Source of the DNA: Streptomyces sp. 1-11
GTDB taxonomy: Bacteria; Actinomycetota; Actinomycetes; Streptomycetales; Streptomycetaceae
Length of the DNA stretch: 64,000 nucleotides
Assembly: GCF_007176755.1 (NCBI RefSeq)
Contig: NZ_BJTV01000004.1
Span: 480,370-544,369, forward strand
Reading direction: 5' to 3'
In this document: positions 1 to 9,544 of the stretch, piece by piece
Layout: each line of letters starts with the position of its first letter
How positions within the stretch are numbered: the stretch's first letter is position 1
Position numbers and translations under genes: made by a program
Notes under the pieces: model-generated
Told to the model about the DNA's origin: nothing
The model's input: only the letters and a program-made list of their open reading frames with translations
Database searches by the model: none

Positions 1-95
1 TCCGCGGAGGCGGGCGGCGGCCCGGGCGGCGCGGCGGGCGGTTCCAGGGATGCGGAGGTCGGTGCGGAACAGGTGGACACGGGTGGGACGGCCAT
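1..95 (-). CDS. Possible 5' end of an unidentified gene, cut by the left edge
   Basis: An ATG at 95 opens a minus-strand frame that stays open to the window edge (31 codons visible). The residues begin MAVPPVSTCSAPTSAS and continue as a Pro/Ala-rich stretch, which could be a disordered N-terminus. A GGAGG lies about 14 bases upstream, which is rather far for a ribosome binding site. No family can be recognised. In DNA this rich in G and C a 31-codon open frame may also be chance, so this is only a candidate. It would be the gene downstream of the SepF paralogue on the same strand. Confidence 0.22.
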   Translation of the reverse strand, partial: MAVPPVSTCSAPTSASLEPPAAPPGPPPASA

Positions 96-190
96 ATGTG
101 GACGTTAGGCCTCCGCCGGGACGGCGAACCGTTTTGCCCGCCGCACCTTCCTACGATCGGGGGAGCGCCCGCGCGCCGCGTGCGGGCGGC

Positions 191-580
191 TCAGCCGCCT
201 GCCATCCCCGCGCCCTCCATCAGCCCGCTGACCTCGGTGCCGGGCGGCGTCAGCAGGAAGACGTTGCGGTCGACCCGGTGCATCCCGCTGCCCAGGCCGA
301 AGACGACACCGGTGCTGAAGTCGAGGACGCGCTTGGCGACGTCGCCCTCCGCGCCGGACAGGTCCAGCAGCACCGGCACCCCGGCCATCAGCGTCTCGGC
401 GACCTCCCGGGCGTCGGCGAAGACGTCGACCCGCAGGACCACGAAGCGGCGGCGCGTCTCGGTCTCGGCGTCCGGCAGCGAGCGGTGGCCCACCGCGGAC
501 GGCCAGGCGTCCCGGCCCCGCAGCGGCACGACCTGGGCGAGCCCCTCCCACTGTTCATCGGTGACGTCGTAACGGCTCAC
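191..580 (-). CDS. sepF: SepF-family cell division protein (paralogue)
   Basis: This 129-residue protein has the SepF core (DUF552): a short variable N-terminus, then RRFVVLRVDVFADAREVAE, a central VPVLLDLSGAEGDVAKRVLDF segment, and a C-terminal GVFGLGSG-like glycine turn followed by RVDRNVFLLTPPGTEVSG. SepF proteins polymerise on the membrane and link FtsZ to it during septation. Streptomyces usually has several paralogues. This copy is shorter than the main dcw-cluster SepF and has no clear N-terminal amphipathic membrane-targeting helix, so a specialised role is likely (inference). The start is the GTG at 580, three bases after a strong GGGGGAG (584-590). An upstream in-frame ATG at 625 has no such site. 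It is divergent from the membrane protein gene. Confidence 0.8.
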   Translation of the reverse strand: MSRYDVTDEQWEGLAQVVPLRGRDAWPSAVGHRSLPDAETETRRRFVVLRVDVFADAREVAETLMAGVPVLLDLSGAEGDVAKRVLDFSTGVVFGLGSGMHRVDRNVFLLTPPGTEVSGLMEGAGMAGG

Positions 581-794
581 CGGCTCCCCCTGACCTGACT
601 CGTACCAATTGCCTGCACCAGCCAATTCTTACGCCAAGTCACCCGTTCAGCCCAACAACGACACACTGCGCGACCGCTCAAGCGTCCTGTTCCATGGGGC
701 ACATGTACGAAAAAACCCCTTCTTACCGCCCTCACACCGGTCTCTTCATGTCGTTCCCCGCCTCACTCACCGGCCGCCACTAGCGTCCGGTGCC
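581..794. promoter_or_regulatory. Divergent intergenic region; possible leaderless promoter for the plus-strand gene
   Basis: This stretch between two divergent genes is clearly poorer in G and C than its surroundings, as expected of a promoter region and not of coding DNA. On the plus strand TAGCGT (781-786) is a good actinobacterial -10 box and sits eight bases before the GTG at 795, which has no Shine-Dalgarno sequence. That combination fits a leaderless transcript. No convincing -35 element was found. On the minus strand the only clear element is the GGGGGAG ribosome binding site of the sepF paralogue (584-590). Confidence 0.4.
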
Positions 795-2570
795 GTGCAC
801 TTGGCAGAAACTCAGCAGGTGGCACCCGGGCGGTGGACACGGCCGGCGGTGTCCACCGCCCCGGGACGTCACACCGAAGAAGTCCGCGGCCCCGCGCAGT
901 GGCACCGGGTCCTGACCCTGCTCGCCGACGTGAGCCTGTTCATCGGGACCCGGTCACTGTGGTCCCAGGCAGCGACCCACAACCTCTTCGTCACGGCGGT
1001 GGTGTCGGTCTGCTACGTCTCGATCCTGGCCGGCGGGGTCCTCGCGCTGACGGTCCGCCGGACGCGCTCGCTGGCCCGGGTCGACCTCATGGTGCTGCTC
1101 ACCGCGCTCACGCTCACCGGCTGCGCCTGGTGGCTGAACCACGCCGGTGGCGACGAGGCGATGCTCACCGCCCAGGCCGCGCGCGAACTGGTCGCCGGGC
1201 ACGCGGTCTACGGGCAGCCCTGGCCATGGCTGTTCCACGGCCCGAACGTCGCCGTGACGCCGACGATAGACGGGGGGTACGACTTCACGTACGGCTATCC
1301 CCCGCTGGCCCCGCTGCTGGCCGCGCCCCTGCTGTGGGTGGGCGGCGGCGGCGCCCCGGCGACGGCGGCGGCGACGGTCGCCCTGCTCACCGGTGCGGTG
1401 CTGCTGTGGCGGATGCTGCCGGCGCCCTACCGCTCGGCGGCGACGATGGCGTGCCTGGGCTTCGGTTTCCTGCCGGGGTACGCCCGTTCGGGCTATCCGG
1501 CGATCGAGGCGATGGTGCTGCTGATCCCGGTGGTGGTGGGCTGGTCCCGCATCGGCAGGGGCGGCCGGCTCGGCACGCCGGGCATCGCCCGGGCCGTGTG
1601 CCTGGGCGCCGCCTGCGCCACCCAGCAACTGCCGTGGTTCGTCGCCCCCTTCCTGCTCGCCGGCATCCACGCGGTGCGCCGCGGCGAACTGGGCGGACGC
1701 GCGGCCACCGCGGTCTGCGCGCGGCTTCTGGGGATCGCCGGGGCGACCTGGCTGCTGCTCAACGCCTACTTCATGGTGCGCGAACCGGGTCCCTGGCTCG
1801 ACGGCGTCGCGCTGCCCCTCACCCAGGGCGCGGTGCTGCACGGCCAGGGCCTGGTGGACGTCTCGCTGTACTTCACGCACGGCAGCGACCGCCTCGACTG
1901 GTACGGCCACGCCAGCGTCCTGCTGGCCGCCGCGCTGCTGGCGCTGTACGTGCTGTTCGTACGGCGGCTGGGTCCGGCGGCGACGGTGCTGCCCTGGTGC
2001 GCCTTCTGGCTGGCGACCCGGTCCCAGGACGGCTACTACCTGATGATGACCCCGCTGTGGCTCGCGGCGGCGGTCACCGTGCCGCTGCCGGACTTCGCGA
2101 ACGCCTGGCAGCCGCGCCCCCGCCGGCTCAGGGGCCCGCGCCGCCGGCTCGCGCTGGCCGGCGCGGCCGCGCTGCTGGTGCTGCCCGCGCTGGTGAGCGC
2201 GGCCCTCGCGGCGACCGGCCGGCCGCCGCTGCGGATGGACGTCACGGCGGCCCGGCGGGCCACGGCGCAGTCGCTGTCCGGCTTGAGCCTGCGGGTGACC
2301 AACACCGGCGGCACCGCGCTCACCCCGCACTACATGCTCACCACCAGCCACGGGGCGAGCAGATACTGGTCGCTGACGCGCGGTCCGGCCACGATCGCCG
2401 CGCACACCACGGCCTCCGTCGAACTGCGCGCCCCGTCGGGCAGGTTCGCGCTGCCGGCGCAGGCGGGCGCCCGGTTCCGCCTGCGCGCCTTCACCGGGGA
2501 CCCGCAGACGCTGTCCACCCGGGACCTGCGGCCGGCCGACCTGGGCCGTGAGCAGTCACCCGAACGGTAG
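795..2570 (+). CDS. Polytopic membrane protein with extracytoplasmic C-terminal domain
   Basis: From GTG 795 this gives 591 residues. After about 35 hydrophilic residues come roughly ten to eleven hydrophobic segments, including LFVTAVVSVCYVSILAGGVL, VDLMVLLTALTLTGC and, as the last helix, ALAGAAALLVLPALVSAALA. About 110 non-membrane residues follow, with the feel of a beta-sandwich (LSLRVTNTGGTAL, ASVELRAPSG). A loop containing GGDEAM between the first helices and a YDFTYGYPPLAPLL segment recall integral membrane glycosyltransferases that use polyprenyl-phosphate sugars (GT-C fold, GT87-like), but this is only a resemblance. The frame stays open back to 609, yet 609-794 does not look coding and a TAGCGT -10 box precedes 795. 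It stands alone between sepF and the mutAB operon. Confidence 0.7.
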   Translation: MHLAETQQVAPGRWTRPAVSTAPGRHTEEVRGPAQWHRVLTLLADVSLFIGTRSLWSQAATHNLFVTAVVSVCYVSILAGGVLALTVRRTRSLARVDLMVLLTALTLTGCAWWLNHAGGDEAMLTAQAARELVAGHAVYGQPWPWLFHGPNVAVTPTIDGGYDFTYGYPPLAPLLAAPLLWVGGGGAPATAAATVALLTGAVLLWRMLPAPYRSAATMACLGFGFLPGYARSGYPAIEAMVLLIPVVVGWSRIGRGGRLGTPGIARAVCLGAACATQQLPWFVAPFLLAGIHAVRRGELGGRAATAVCARLLGIAGATWLLLNAYFMVREPGPWLDGVALPLTQGAVLHGQGLVDVSLYFTHGSDRLDWYGHASVLLAAALLALYVLFVRRLGPAATVLPWCAFWLATRSQDGYYLMMTPLWLAAAVTVPLPDFANAWQPRPRRLRGPRRRLALAGAAALLVLPALVSAALAATGRPPLRMDVTAARRATAQSLSGLSLRVTNTGGTALTPHYMLTTSHGASRYWSLTRGPATIAAHTTASVELRAPSGRFALPAQAGARFRLRAFTGDPQTLSTRDLRPADLGREQSPER

Positions 2571-2603
2571 GAAACCGGGCCGCCGGGGCCGGGCGAGGTG
2601 CAG

Positions 2604-2672
2604 GTCACAGCCGCAGAGAGGGAAACGTCACAGCTCTCGCTCTGCTGTCACATGAGCGCCCTGCCCTAGCAT
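2604..2672 (+). promoter_or_regulatory. Probable leaderless mutA promoter with three GTCACA repeats
   Basis: A -10 box TAGCAT (2667-2672) ends six bases before the mutA ATG, which has no Shine-Dalgarno sequence, so transcription probably starts at the start codon. A -35-like CTGTCA (2645-2650) lies 16 bases upstream. The hexamer GTCACA occurs three times in the same orientation, at 2604, 2627 and 2647, at spacings of 23 and 20 bases, or about two helix turns. The third copy overlaps the -35 element. This arrangement suits binding of a regulator, but the regulator is unknown. Confidence 0.45.
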
Positions 2673-2678
2673 CCGAGC

Positions 2679-4496
2679 ATGACGGTCCTGCCTGACGACG
2701 GGCTCTCACTGGCCGCCGAGTTCCCTGACGCGACGCACGAGCAGTGGCACCGCCTGGTCGAGGGTGTGCTGCGCAAGTCGGGCAAGGAAGTCTCCGGCGC
2801 GGCAGTCGAGGACGCCCTGTCCACGACGCTCGAGGACGGGCTGCGCACCCGGCCCCTCTACACCGCGCGCGACGCCGCGCCCGACCCCGGCCTGCCCGGC
2901 TTCGCGCCCTACGTGCGCGGCGGCCGCCCCGAGGGCGGCACGGCCGGCGGCTGGGACGTACGGCAGCGGCACACGGCGCTCGGCGGCGGCGCGGAGGGCG
3001 CGGTGCTGGCCGACCTGGAGAACGGCGTCACCTCGCTGTGGCTGGTGCTCGGCGAGGGCGGCATCCCGGTCTCCGGACTGGACCGGGCGCTCGACGGCGT
3101 GTACCTCGACCTGGCCCCGGTCGTGCTGGACGCCGGCCGCGACACCGAGGCGGCCGCCGAGGCGCTGCTGCGGCTGTACGAGGCGAGGGGCGTGGATCCC
3201 GGGGCGGTGCGCGGCGGCCTCGGCGGCGACCCGCTCGGCCACGAGGCCCGCACCGGCGTCCCGCTGGACGTCGCCCCCTTCGCCGCCCTCGCCGGGCGCT
3301 GCGCCGGGACGTATCCCGGCCTGCGCGCGCTGACCGTGGACGCGCTGCCGTACCACGAGGCGGGCGGCTCGGCCGCGCAGGAGCTGGGCGCCTCCATCGC
3401 CACCGGCGTGGCCTACCTGCGGGCGCTGACCGAGGCCGGGCTGCCGGTCGAGACGGCCTGCGCCCAGCTCGAGTTCCGCTACGCGGCCACCGCCGACCAG
3501 TTCCTGACCGTCGCCAAGCTGCGCGCGGCCCGCCGGCTGTGGGCGCGGGTCGCCGAGGTGGCCGGGGCGCCGGGCGCGGGCGCGCAGGTCCAGCACGCGG
3601 TGACCTCGCCGGTGATGCTGACCCGCCGCGACCCGTGGGTGAACATGCTGCGCGCCACGGTGGCCACGCTGGCCGCCGGGGTCGGCGGCGCCGACGCGGT
3701 GACCGTGCTGCCGTTCGACCACGCGCTGGGCCTGCCGGACGCGTTCGCCCGCCGTATCGCGCGCAACACCTCCACGATCCTGATGGAGGAGTCCCACCTG
3801 GCCCGGGTGATCGACCCGGCGGGCGGCTCCTGGTACGTGGAGCGGCTGACCGAGGAACTCGCCCAGGCCGGCTGGGCGTACTTCCGGTCCGTGGAGCGGG
3901 ACGGCGGCCAGGCGGCCTGCCTGCGCTCGGGCCGGATCCGCACGGACCTGGCGACGACCTGGGCGGAGCGTTCCAAGAAGCTCGCCAAGCGGCGCGAACC
4001 CATCACCGGCGTCAGCGAGTTCCCGCTGCTGGGCGAGAAGCCGGTGGAGCGCGAGCCCGCGCCCGAGCCGCCGTCCGGCGGACTGCCCCGGGTGCGCCGC
4101 GACGAGGCGTTCGAGGCGCTGCGCGCCCGCTCCGACGCGCACCTGGCCGCGACCGGCTCCCGGCCCAGGATCTTCCTGGCCACCCTCGGCTCCCCCGCCG
4201 AGTACACCGCGCGCTCCACGTTCGCCGCCAACCTGTTCCAGGCGGGCGGCATCGAGCCGGTCACCGGGGGCGCCTTCGAGGACAGCGGGGCCACCGAGGC
4301 CGTGCTGTGCTCCAGCGACGCGCTCTACGCCGAACGGGCCGCGCAGGCCGCCGAGTCGCTGCGCGCGGCCGGCGCCCGGCACGTGTTCCTGGCCGGCCGC
4401 CCGGCCGAGCACCCGGGCGTCGACTCGTACGTCTTCGCGGGCTGCGACGCCATCGACGTGCTGTCCGCGACCCTCGACCGCATGGGAGTGTCCTGA
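2679..4496 (+). CDS. mutA: Methylmalonyl-CoA mutase, small (beta) subunit
   Basis: The 605-residue protein is the non-catalytic partner of MutB in the adenosylcobalamin-dependent interconversion of methylmalonyl-CoA and succinyl-CoA. It has the mutase TIM-barrel half ([60 protein letters not shown] region, [13 protein letters not shown]) and a C-terminal B12-domain-like half beginning [11 protein letters not shown]. The DxHxxG cobalamin motif is absent from that half ([11 protein letters not shown] stands in its place), as is usual for the small subunit. The ATG at 2679 has no ribosome binding site but follows a -10 box by six bases, which suggests leaderless translation. Its stop overlaps the mutB start (TGATG), so the two are translationally coupled. 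Confidence 0.95.
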   Translation: MTVLPDDGLSLAAEFPDATHEQWHRLVEGVLRKSGKEVSGAAVEDALSTTLEDGLRTRPLYTARDAAPDPGLPGFAPYVRGGRPEGGTAGGWDVRQRHTALGGGAEGAVLADLENGVTSLWLVLGEGGIPVSGLDRALDGVYLDLAPVVLDAGRDTEAAAEALLRLYEARGVDPGAVRGGLGGDPLGHEARTGVPLDVAPFAALAGRCAGTYPGLRALTVDALPYHEAGGSAAQELGASIATGVAYLRALTEAGLPVETACAQLEFRYAATADQFLTVAKLRAARRLWARVAEVAGAPGAGAQVQHAVTSPVMLTRRDPWVNMLRATVATLAAGVGGADAVTVLPFDHALGLPDAFARRIARNTSTILMEESHLARVIDPAGGSWYVERLTEELAQAGWAYFRSVERDGGQAACLRSGRIRTDLATTWAERSKKLAKRREPITGVSEFPLLGEKPVEREPAPEPPSGGLPRVRRDEAFEALRARSDAHLAATGSRPRIFLATLGSPAEYTARSTFAANLFQAGGIEPVTGGAFEDSGATEAVLCSSDALYAERAAQAAESLRAAGARHVFLAGRPAEHPGVDSYVFAGCDAIDVLSATLDRMGVS

Positions 4497-6670
4497 TGGG
4501 AATCCCCGACTTCGCCGGCATCGAGCTGGGGACGCCGGCCGCCGACGGCAGCGCCGAGGAGTGGCGCACGGCCGTGAAGCGGGCGACCGGGAGCGAGGAG
4601 CCGCTGTGGGAGACCCCGGAGGGCATCGGGGTCAAGCCGCTGTACACCGGCAGTGACCTGGAGGGCCTGGACTTCCTCGGCACGTTCCCGGGCATCGCGC
4701 CGTACCTGCGCGGCCCGTACCCGACGATGTACGTCAACCAGCCCTGGACGATCCGCCAGTACGCGGGCTTCTCCACCGCCGAGGAGTCCAACGCGTTCTA
4801 CCGGCGCAACCTGGCGGCCGGCCAGAAGGGCCTGTCGGTCGCCTTCGACCTGCCCACGCACCGGGGCTACGACAGCGACCACCCGCGGGTGACCGGTGAC
4901 GTCGGCATGGCGGGCGTGGCCATCGACTCGATCCTCGACATGCGGCAGCTCTTCGACGGCATCCCGCTGGACAGGATGACCGTGTCGATGACGATGAACG
5001 GCGCGGTGCTGCCCGTCCTGGCGCTGTACATCGTGGCGGCGGAGGAGCAGGGCGTACCGCCCGAGAAGCTGGCCGGAACCATTCAGAACGACATTCTGAA
5101 GGAGTTCATGGTCCGCAACACCTACATCTACCCGCCGAAGCCGTCGATGCGGATCATCTCCGACATCTTCGCGTACACCTCGCAGCGGATGCCCCGCTAC
5201 AACTCCATCTCCATCTCCGGGTACCACATCCAGGAGGCGGGGGCGACGGCCGACCTGGAGCTGGCGTACACCCTCGCGGACGGTGTGGAGTACATCCGCG
5301 CGGGCCGCGAGGCCGGTCTGGACGTGGACGCGTTCGCGCCCCGGCTGTCGTTCTTCTGGGCGATCGGCATGAACTTCTTCATGGAGATCGCGAAGCTGCG
5401 CGCGGCCCGGCTGCTGTGGGCCAAGCTGGTCGCGCAGTTCGAGCCGAAGAACACCAAGTCCCTGTCGCTGCGCACGCATTCGCAGACCTCGGGCTGGTCG
5501 CTGACGGCGCAGGACGTGTTCAACAACGTGACGCGCACATGCGTCGAGGCGATGGCGGCGACCCAGGGCCACACCCAGTCGCTGCACACCAACGCCCTCG
5601 ACGAGGCCCTCGCGCTGCCCACCGACTTCTCGGCCCGCATCGCCCGCAACACCCAGCTCCTCATCCAGCAGGAGTCGGGCACCACCCGGGTCATCGACCC
5701 GTGGGGCGGCAGCGCGTACGTGGAGCGGCTGACGTACGACCTCGCGCGCAAGGCCTGGGCGCACATCCAGGAGGTGGAGCAGGCGGGCGGCATGGCGCAG
5801 GCCATCGACGCCGGCATCCCCAAGCTGCGCGTGGAGGAGGCGGCGGCCCGCACCCAGGCCCGCATCGACTCCGGGCGCCAGCCGGTGATCGGCGTCAACA
5901 AGTACCGGGTGGACAGCGACGAGCAGATCGAGGTCCTGAAGGTCGACAACTCCTCGGTGCGCGCCCAGCAGATCGAGAAGCTGCGGCGGCTGCGCGCCGA
6001 GCGGGACGAGCAGGCCTGCCGGGACGCGCTGGACGCGCTCACCCGGGCCGCCGGCGGCGACGGCAACCTGCTGGAGCTGGCCGTGCACGCGGCCCGCGCC
6101 AAGGCGACCGTCGGGGAGATCTCCGACGCCCTGGAGAAGGTGTACGGGCGGCACGCGAGCCAGATCCGTACGATCTCCGGCGTGTACCGCAACGAAGCAG
6201 GCCAGTCGCCGTCCGTGGACCGCACCCGCGCCCTGGTGGACTCCTTCGAGGAGGCCGAGGGCCGCCGGCCGCGCATCCTGGTGGCCAAGATGGGTCAGGA
6301 CGGCCACGACCGCGGCCAGAAGGTGATCGCGACCGCCTTCGCCGACCTGGGCTTCGACGTCGACGTCGGCCCGCTGTTCCAGACGCCGGAGGAGGTCGCC
6401 CGGCAGGCGGTCGAGGCCGACGTGCACGTGGTCGGGGTGTCCTCGCTGGCCGCCGGCCACCTCACGCTGGTGCCGGCGCTGAAGGAGAAGCTCGCCGAGG
6501 AGGGCCGCGAGGACATCGTGATCGTGGTCGGCGGGGTGATCCCGCCGCAGGACGTGCCGACGCTGCTGGAGATGGGCGCCGCGGCCGTGTTCCCGCCCGG
6601 GACGGTGATCCCGGACGCGGCGTACGACCTGGTGAAGCGGCTGTCGGCCGGCCTCGGCCACGAGCTGTAG
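4496..6670 (+). CDS. mutB: Methylmalonyl-CoA mutase, large (alpha) subunit
   Basis: The 724-residue catalytic subunit contains the substrate-binding barrel ([39 protein letters not shown]) and a C-terminal cobalamin domain with DGHDRG near residues 602-607, whose His is the lower cobalt ligand. SSLAAGH and [10 protein letters not shown] follow, the complete B12-binding signature. With MutA it forms the heterodimer that links odd-chain and branched-chain catabolism to succinyl-CoA, or in reverse supplies methylmalonyl-CoA. The start overlaps the mutA stop. Nothing in the adjacent synthase needs methylmalonyl-CoA, because its methyl branches can be explained by C-methyltransferases. I regard this operon as primary metabolism flanking the cluster. 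Confidence 0.97.
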   Translation: MGIPDFAGIELGTPAADGSAEEWRTAVKRATGSEEPLWETPEGIGVKPLYTGSDLEGLDFLGTFPGIAPYLRGPYPTMYVNQPWTIRQYAGFSTAEESNAFYRRNLAAGQKGLSVAFDLPTHRGYDSDHPRVTGDVGMAGVAIDSILDMRQLFDGIPLDRMTVSMTMNGAVLPVLALYIVAAEEQGVPPEKLAGTIQNDILKEFMVRNTYIYPPKPSMRIISDIFAYTSQRMPRYNSISISGYHIQEAGATADLELAYTLADGVEYIRAGREAGLDVDAFAPRLSFFWAIGMNFFMEIAKLRAARLLWAKLVAQFEPKNTKSLSLRTHSQTSGWSLTAQDVFNNVTRTCVEAMAATQGHTQSLHTNALDEALALPTDFSARIARNTQLLIQQESGTTRVIDPWGGSAYVERLTYDLARKAWAHIQEVEQAGGMAQAIDAGIPKLRVEEAAARTQARIDSGRQPVIGVNKYRVDSDEQIEVLKVDNSSVRAQQIEKLRRLRAERDEQACRDALDALTRAAGGDGNLLELAVHAARAKATVGEISDALEKVYGRHASQIRTISGVYRNEAGQSPSVDRTRALVDSFEEAEGRRPRILVAKMGQDGHDRGQKVIATAFADLGFDVDVGPLFQTPEEVARQAVEADVHVVGVSSLAAGHLTLVPALKEKLAEEGREDIVIVVGGVIPPQDVPTLLEMGAAAVFPPGTVIPDAAYDLVKRLSAGLGHEL

Positions 6671-6676
6671 CCGCGT

Positions 6677-7681
6677 ATGGCAGCGATCGATCTCGACACG
6701 TATGTGAAGGGTGTGCTCGACGGCAGGCGGGCCCTGGTGGCCCGGGCCATCACGCTGGTGGAGTCCACCCGCCCGCAGCACCGGGCGCTGGCGCAGGAGC
6801 TGCTCACCGAGCTGCTCCCGCACAGCGGCCGGGCGCGGCGGATCGGCGTCAGCGGCGTGCCGGGGGTCGGCAAGTCGACGTTCATCGACGCGTTCGGCAC
6901 GCTGCTGACCTCGCAGGGCCACCGGGTGGCCGTGCTCGCGGTGGACCCCTCCTCCACCCGCACCGGCGGTTCAATCCTGGGCGACAAGACCCGGATGGAG
7001 CGCCTCGCGGTCGACCCGGACGCCTTCGTGCGGCCCTCCCCCAGCGCGGGCACGCTGGGCGGGGTCGCGAAGGCCACCCGGGAGTCGATGGTGGTGATGG
7101 AGGCCGCCGGGTACGACGTGATCCTGGTGGAGACCGTCGGCGTCGGTCAGTCGGAGACGGCGGTCGCCGACATGGTCGACTCCTTCCTGCTGCTCACCCT
7201 GGCCCGCACCGGCGACCAGCTCCAGGGCATCAAGAAGGGCGTGCTGGAGCTGGCCGACGTGATCGCCGTGAACAAGGCCGACGGCCCGCACGAGCGGGAC
7301 GCGCGGGCGGCGGCACGCGAACTGGCGGGCGCGCTGCGTCTGATGCACGGCAAGGACGCGTTCTGGACCCCGCCGGTGCTGAGCTGCAGCGCCCGTGAGT
7401 CGGCCGGCCTGGACGTGGTCTGGGAGCGGCTGGAGCAGCACCGGACGCTGCTGGACTCCACCGGCCGGCTGGCCGCGAAGCGGCGGGACCAGCAGGTCCA
7501 CTGGACCTGGTCGATGGTCCGGGACGAGCTGCTGGGCCGGCTGCACGCGGATCCGGCCGTGCGCGAGGCCGCCCCGGCGCTCGAACAGCGCGTCCGGGAG
7601 GGCACGCTGACGGCGACCCTGGCGGCGGAGGGCATCCTGCGGGCGTTCGGGCAGCGGCGGGACACGGCGCCTGGGCGGTGA
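6677..7681 (+). CDS. meaB: MeaB, G-protein chaperone of methylmalonyl-CoA mutase (ArgK family)
   Basis: The 334-residue P-loop GTPase has Walker [10 protein letters not shown] at residues 60-68, [19 protein letters not shown] (switch region), [14 protein letters not shown] (Walker B/G3) and VNKAD (G4) near residue 200. That is the full signature of MeaB/ArgK proteins. Such proteins gate loading of adenosylcobalamin into the mutase and protect or eject damaged cofactor. It begins six bases after the mutB stop, so it belongs to the same operon and very probably serves this mutase. Older annotations call this family an arginine/ornithine transport ATPase; that is not supported here. Confidence 0.95.
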   Translation: MAAIDLDTYVKGVLDGRRALVARAITLVESTRPQHRALAQELLTELLPHSGRARRIGVSGVPGVGKSTFIDAFGTLLTSQGHRVAVLAVDPSSTRTGGSILGDKTRMERLAVDPDAFVRPSPSAGTLGGVAKATRESMVVMEAAGYDVILVETVGVGQSETAVADMVDSFLLLTLARTGDQLQGIKKGVLELADVIAVNKADGPHERDARAAARELAGALRLMHGKDAFWTPPVLSCSARESAGLDVVWERLEQHRTLLDSTGRLAAKRRDQQVHWTWSMVRDELLGRLHADPAVREAAPALEQRVREGTLTATLAAEGILRAFGQRRDTAPGR

Positions 7682-7788
7682 GTCCGCGGCGGTCGCGGCG
7701 ATCCGCACGGGAAACAGGCCGCATCACCCCTTCGTATCCGGGTAGTCCGAATATGAACCTTTTGGTCTCAGAGGGGAGATGGACAGCC

Positions 7789-8148
7789 GTGGGGATGTCC
7801 CACTCACTCGACCGGGGCGTGCTCGTCGTCACGGTGCACGACGATCCCGGCACCGGCGGCCGGACGGCACTGCACGAACGGATCGGCGCCCTGGTCGAGG
7901 GGCACAGGCCGGTCTCGCTCGTCGTCGTCCTGGGCGACGACGCGGAAGCGGACGCGGCGGTCGGCGCGGTGCTGCGCAGCCACCGGCTGTGCAGCCGGCT
8001 CGGTCTGGTGATGTCGGTGGCCGCCCACAGCGCCCCCGTGCGGCGGCTGCTCGAGGCGAACGCCGACCCGGACGGCACCCGGCTGGTCATACACGCCCGC
8101 GCCGACACCGCGATCGCCACCGCGACGGCGCTGACGGCGGCGGCGTGA
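7789..8148 (+). CDS. Small STAS-like protein, function unknown
   Basis: The predicted 119-residue protein begins VGMSHSLDRGVLVVTVHDDP. It alternates beta-strand and helix patterns (LVVTVHDD, ALHERIGALVEG, VSLVVVLGDDAEADA, RLGLVMSVAAHSAPVRRLLEANA, TRLVIHARADTAIATA). This resembles the STAS fold of anti-sigma-factor antagonists, including a hydrophobic strand ending in a polar loop. The usual phosphorylatable Ser motif (DSSG-like) is not obvious, so function cannot be assigned. GTG 7789 is chosen because GAGGGGAG lies ten bases upstream (7771-7778). ATG 7753 and ATG 7795 are alternatives. It follows meaB after about 107 bases. Confidence 0.55.
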   Translation: MGMSHSLDRGVLVVTVHDDPGTGGRTALHERIGALVEGHRPVSLVVVLGDDAEADAAVGAVLRSHRLCSRLGLVMSVAAHSAPVRRLLEANADPDGTRLVIHARADTAIATATALTAAA

Positions 8149-8247
8149 GGCCCCGGGCCCGCCCGCGGCCGGCGCGCGGCTGAGCCGGGGCGGCGCGGGT
8201 ACCCGGACGGCGGACTCACAGGTGGCCGACGTGTGGAGGTGTCGACA

Positions 8248-8643
8248 GTGCGCACCGGACTACTGCGGATCATCGGGGCGGCGACACTCGCCTACGGAGC
8301 CGCGACGGCCCGCCGGCCGGGGCTGCTCGCCCGGCCCTGCGGGCTGACCGGCCCGGACGGCGAGGTCGGCCCGCGCACCGAGACGGTGCTGCGCCCGCTG
8401 GCGGTGCGGGACGCGGTGAGCGGTCTTTCGATGGCCGTCGCGCCCCGGGGCCCGGCGCTGGTCACGGCCTCCGCCGTGCGTATCGCCTCGGACATCGGGG
8501 ACGCCGTCCTCTTCGGCACCGCGCTCCCCGGCAGGGTCCGCCGGGCCGGGGCGGCTGTCACGGCCCTGGGCTGGGCCGCCCTGACGACCGCCGCCCTGAT
8601 CGCCCCCGAGCCCGCGCACCGCGCCGCGCGGAAGCCAGGGTGA
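8248..8643 (+). CDS. Small membrane protein, function unknown
   Basis: This encodes 131 residues from GTG 8248, six bases after a good GGAGGTG (8235-8241). It has a hydrophobic N-terminal helix (LLRIIGAATLAYGAATA), a middle segment with SGLSMAVAP and ALVTASAVRIASDIGDAVLFG, and a C-terminal helix AAVTALGWAALTTAALIAP, so probably three to four membrane segments. The layout resembles DUF4267-type small actinobacterial membrane proteins, but I cannot confirm the family. It converges on the GNAT gene, leaving only 53 bases between the two stop codons. Confidence 0.55.
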   Translation: MRTGLLRIIGAATLAYGAATARRPGLLARPCGLTGPDGEVGPRTETVLRPLAVRDAVSGLSMAVAPRGPALVTASAVRIASDIGDAVLFGTALPGRVRRAGAAVTALGWAALTTAALIAPEPAHRAARKPG

Positions 8644-8671
8644 GGCGCCCCGCCGGGAACGCCGGGGTGGT

Positions 8672-8774
8672 CACGGGGTGCGGAACCCGCGGAAGGTCAC
8701 ATACTCGCCGGTCGTGAATCATGCGGCCACGGGGTGCGGAACCCGCGGAAGGTCACATACTCGCCGGTCGTGAA
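8672..8774. repeat. 47-bp perfect direct repeat at the 3' end of the GNAT gene
   Basis: Positions 8672-8718 and 8728-8774 are identical over 47 bases, separated by a 9-base spacer (period 56). Copy 2 codes for the native C-terminus of the acetyltransferase. Copy 1 is read in a shifted frame and supplies its present stop codon. Removing one period would place a TGA directly after the residues FRTP, so the duplication appears to have replaced the original stop and added about ten residues. Confidence 0.95.
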
Positions 8775-9431
8775 CCCCAGGCGCTCGTAGAGCGCGATCG
8801 CGCCGGTGTTCGCCTCCGCCACGTGCAGGAAGGGACGTTCGCCGCGTGCCAGGACGCGCGCGACGAGCGCCTCGATCAGCCGGGCGGCGTGTCCCCGGCC
8901 GCGTGCCTCGGGAGCGGTGCAGACGGCGCTGATCTCGGTCCAGCCCGGGGGCCGCAGCCGCTCCCCCGCCATCGCCACCAGCCTGCCGTCGTCGCGGACG
9001 CCCAGGTAGGTGCCGAGTTCCGGGGTGCGCGGCCGGAACGGCCCGGGCCGGGTCCGCTCGACGAGGTCCAGCATCTCGGGCACGCTCTCCGGGCCCAGTT
9101 CGACCACGCCGGTCGCCGCGTCGGGCCCGGCCGGACCGGACGGGCCGGTGCCGGACCAGGTCATCCGGCGGCCCTCCAGGGTGAAGACCGGCTCCCAGTC
9201 CGGCGGCGGGGTGACCGGGCGGCTGAACAGGTCGGCGAGCTGACCGGGGCCGAGCAGCCGGGCCAGGTCGGCCCACTCCGCCGGGCCGGGGTCGGCGGGG
9301 ACCGCACAGAACGTCGCCACGTCCGGCAGGTAGCCGGCGGCCCGGCCGAGCCGGCGGGCCAGATGGGCGTGGTGGCCGCGGAGCGAGGCGCCCACCGGGT
9401 CGTCGAGCACCGCGGCCTCGTGGTTCACCAT
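8697..9431 (-). CDS. GNAT-family N-acetyltransferase
   Basis: The 244-residue protein has a C-terminal GNAT domain with the acetyl-CoA pyrophosphate loop APEARGRGHAARLIEAL, preceded by strands LGVRDDGRLVAMAGERL and WTEISAVCTAP and followed by FLHVAEANTGAIALYERLGF (motif B). The N-terminal half (PDVATFCAVPADPGPAEWADLARLLGPGQ) is typical of two-domain actinobacterial GNATs. The substrate cannot be inferred. ATG 9431 has GGAGGAGAGGG about ten bases upstream, which decides the start. The C-terminal residues WPHDSRPASM come from the frame-shifted copy of a local duplication and are probably not ancestral. It lies on the same strand as the synthase but about 300 bases after its last gene, so a shared transcript is uncertain. 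Confidence 0.85.
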   Translation of the reverse strand: MVNHEAAVLDDPVGASLRGHHAHLARRLGRAAGYLPDVATFCAVPADPGPAEWADLARLLGPGQLADLFSRPVTPPPDWEPVFTLEGRRMTWSGTGPSGPAGPDAATGVVELGPESVPEMLDLVERTRPGPFRPRTPELGTYLGVRDDGRLVAMAGERLRPPGWTEISAVCTAPEARGRGHAARLIEALVARVLARGERPFLHVAEANTGAIALYERLGFTTGEYVTFRGFRTPWPHDSRPASM

Positions 9432-9544
9432 CGTGCTGTCCCTCTCCTCCGGCGCGCGGGTCGGGTGCCCCGGGCAGCGATCATAGGCAGCCGCGCGCCG
9501 GGTTCGCGGGCGGCCCGTACGGGGGCGGGGTGCCCGGGCGGCCC

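Noticed and set aside
609..794. N-terminal extension of the membrane protein from ATG 609
   Set aside because: The stretch has low GC at third positions, no homology-like features and contains a -10 box; GTG 795 is preferred.
2679..7681. mutA-mutB-meaB as precursor-supply genes of the cluster
   Set aside because: They are on the other strand, separated by four other genes. The synthase has no methylmalonyl-specific AT, and its methyl branches are explained by C-methyltransferases.
8644..8696. Bidirectional terminator between the small membrane protein and GNAT genes
   Set aside because: Only a five-base-pair stem (CCCCG/CGGGG) could be drawn, too weak to report.
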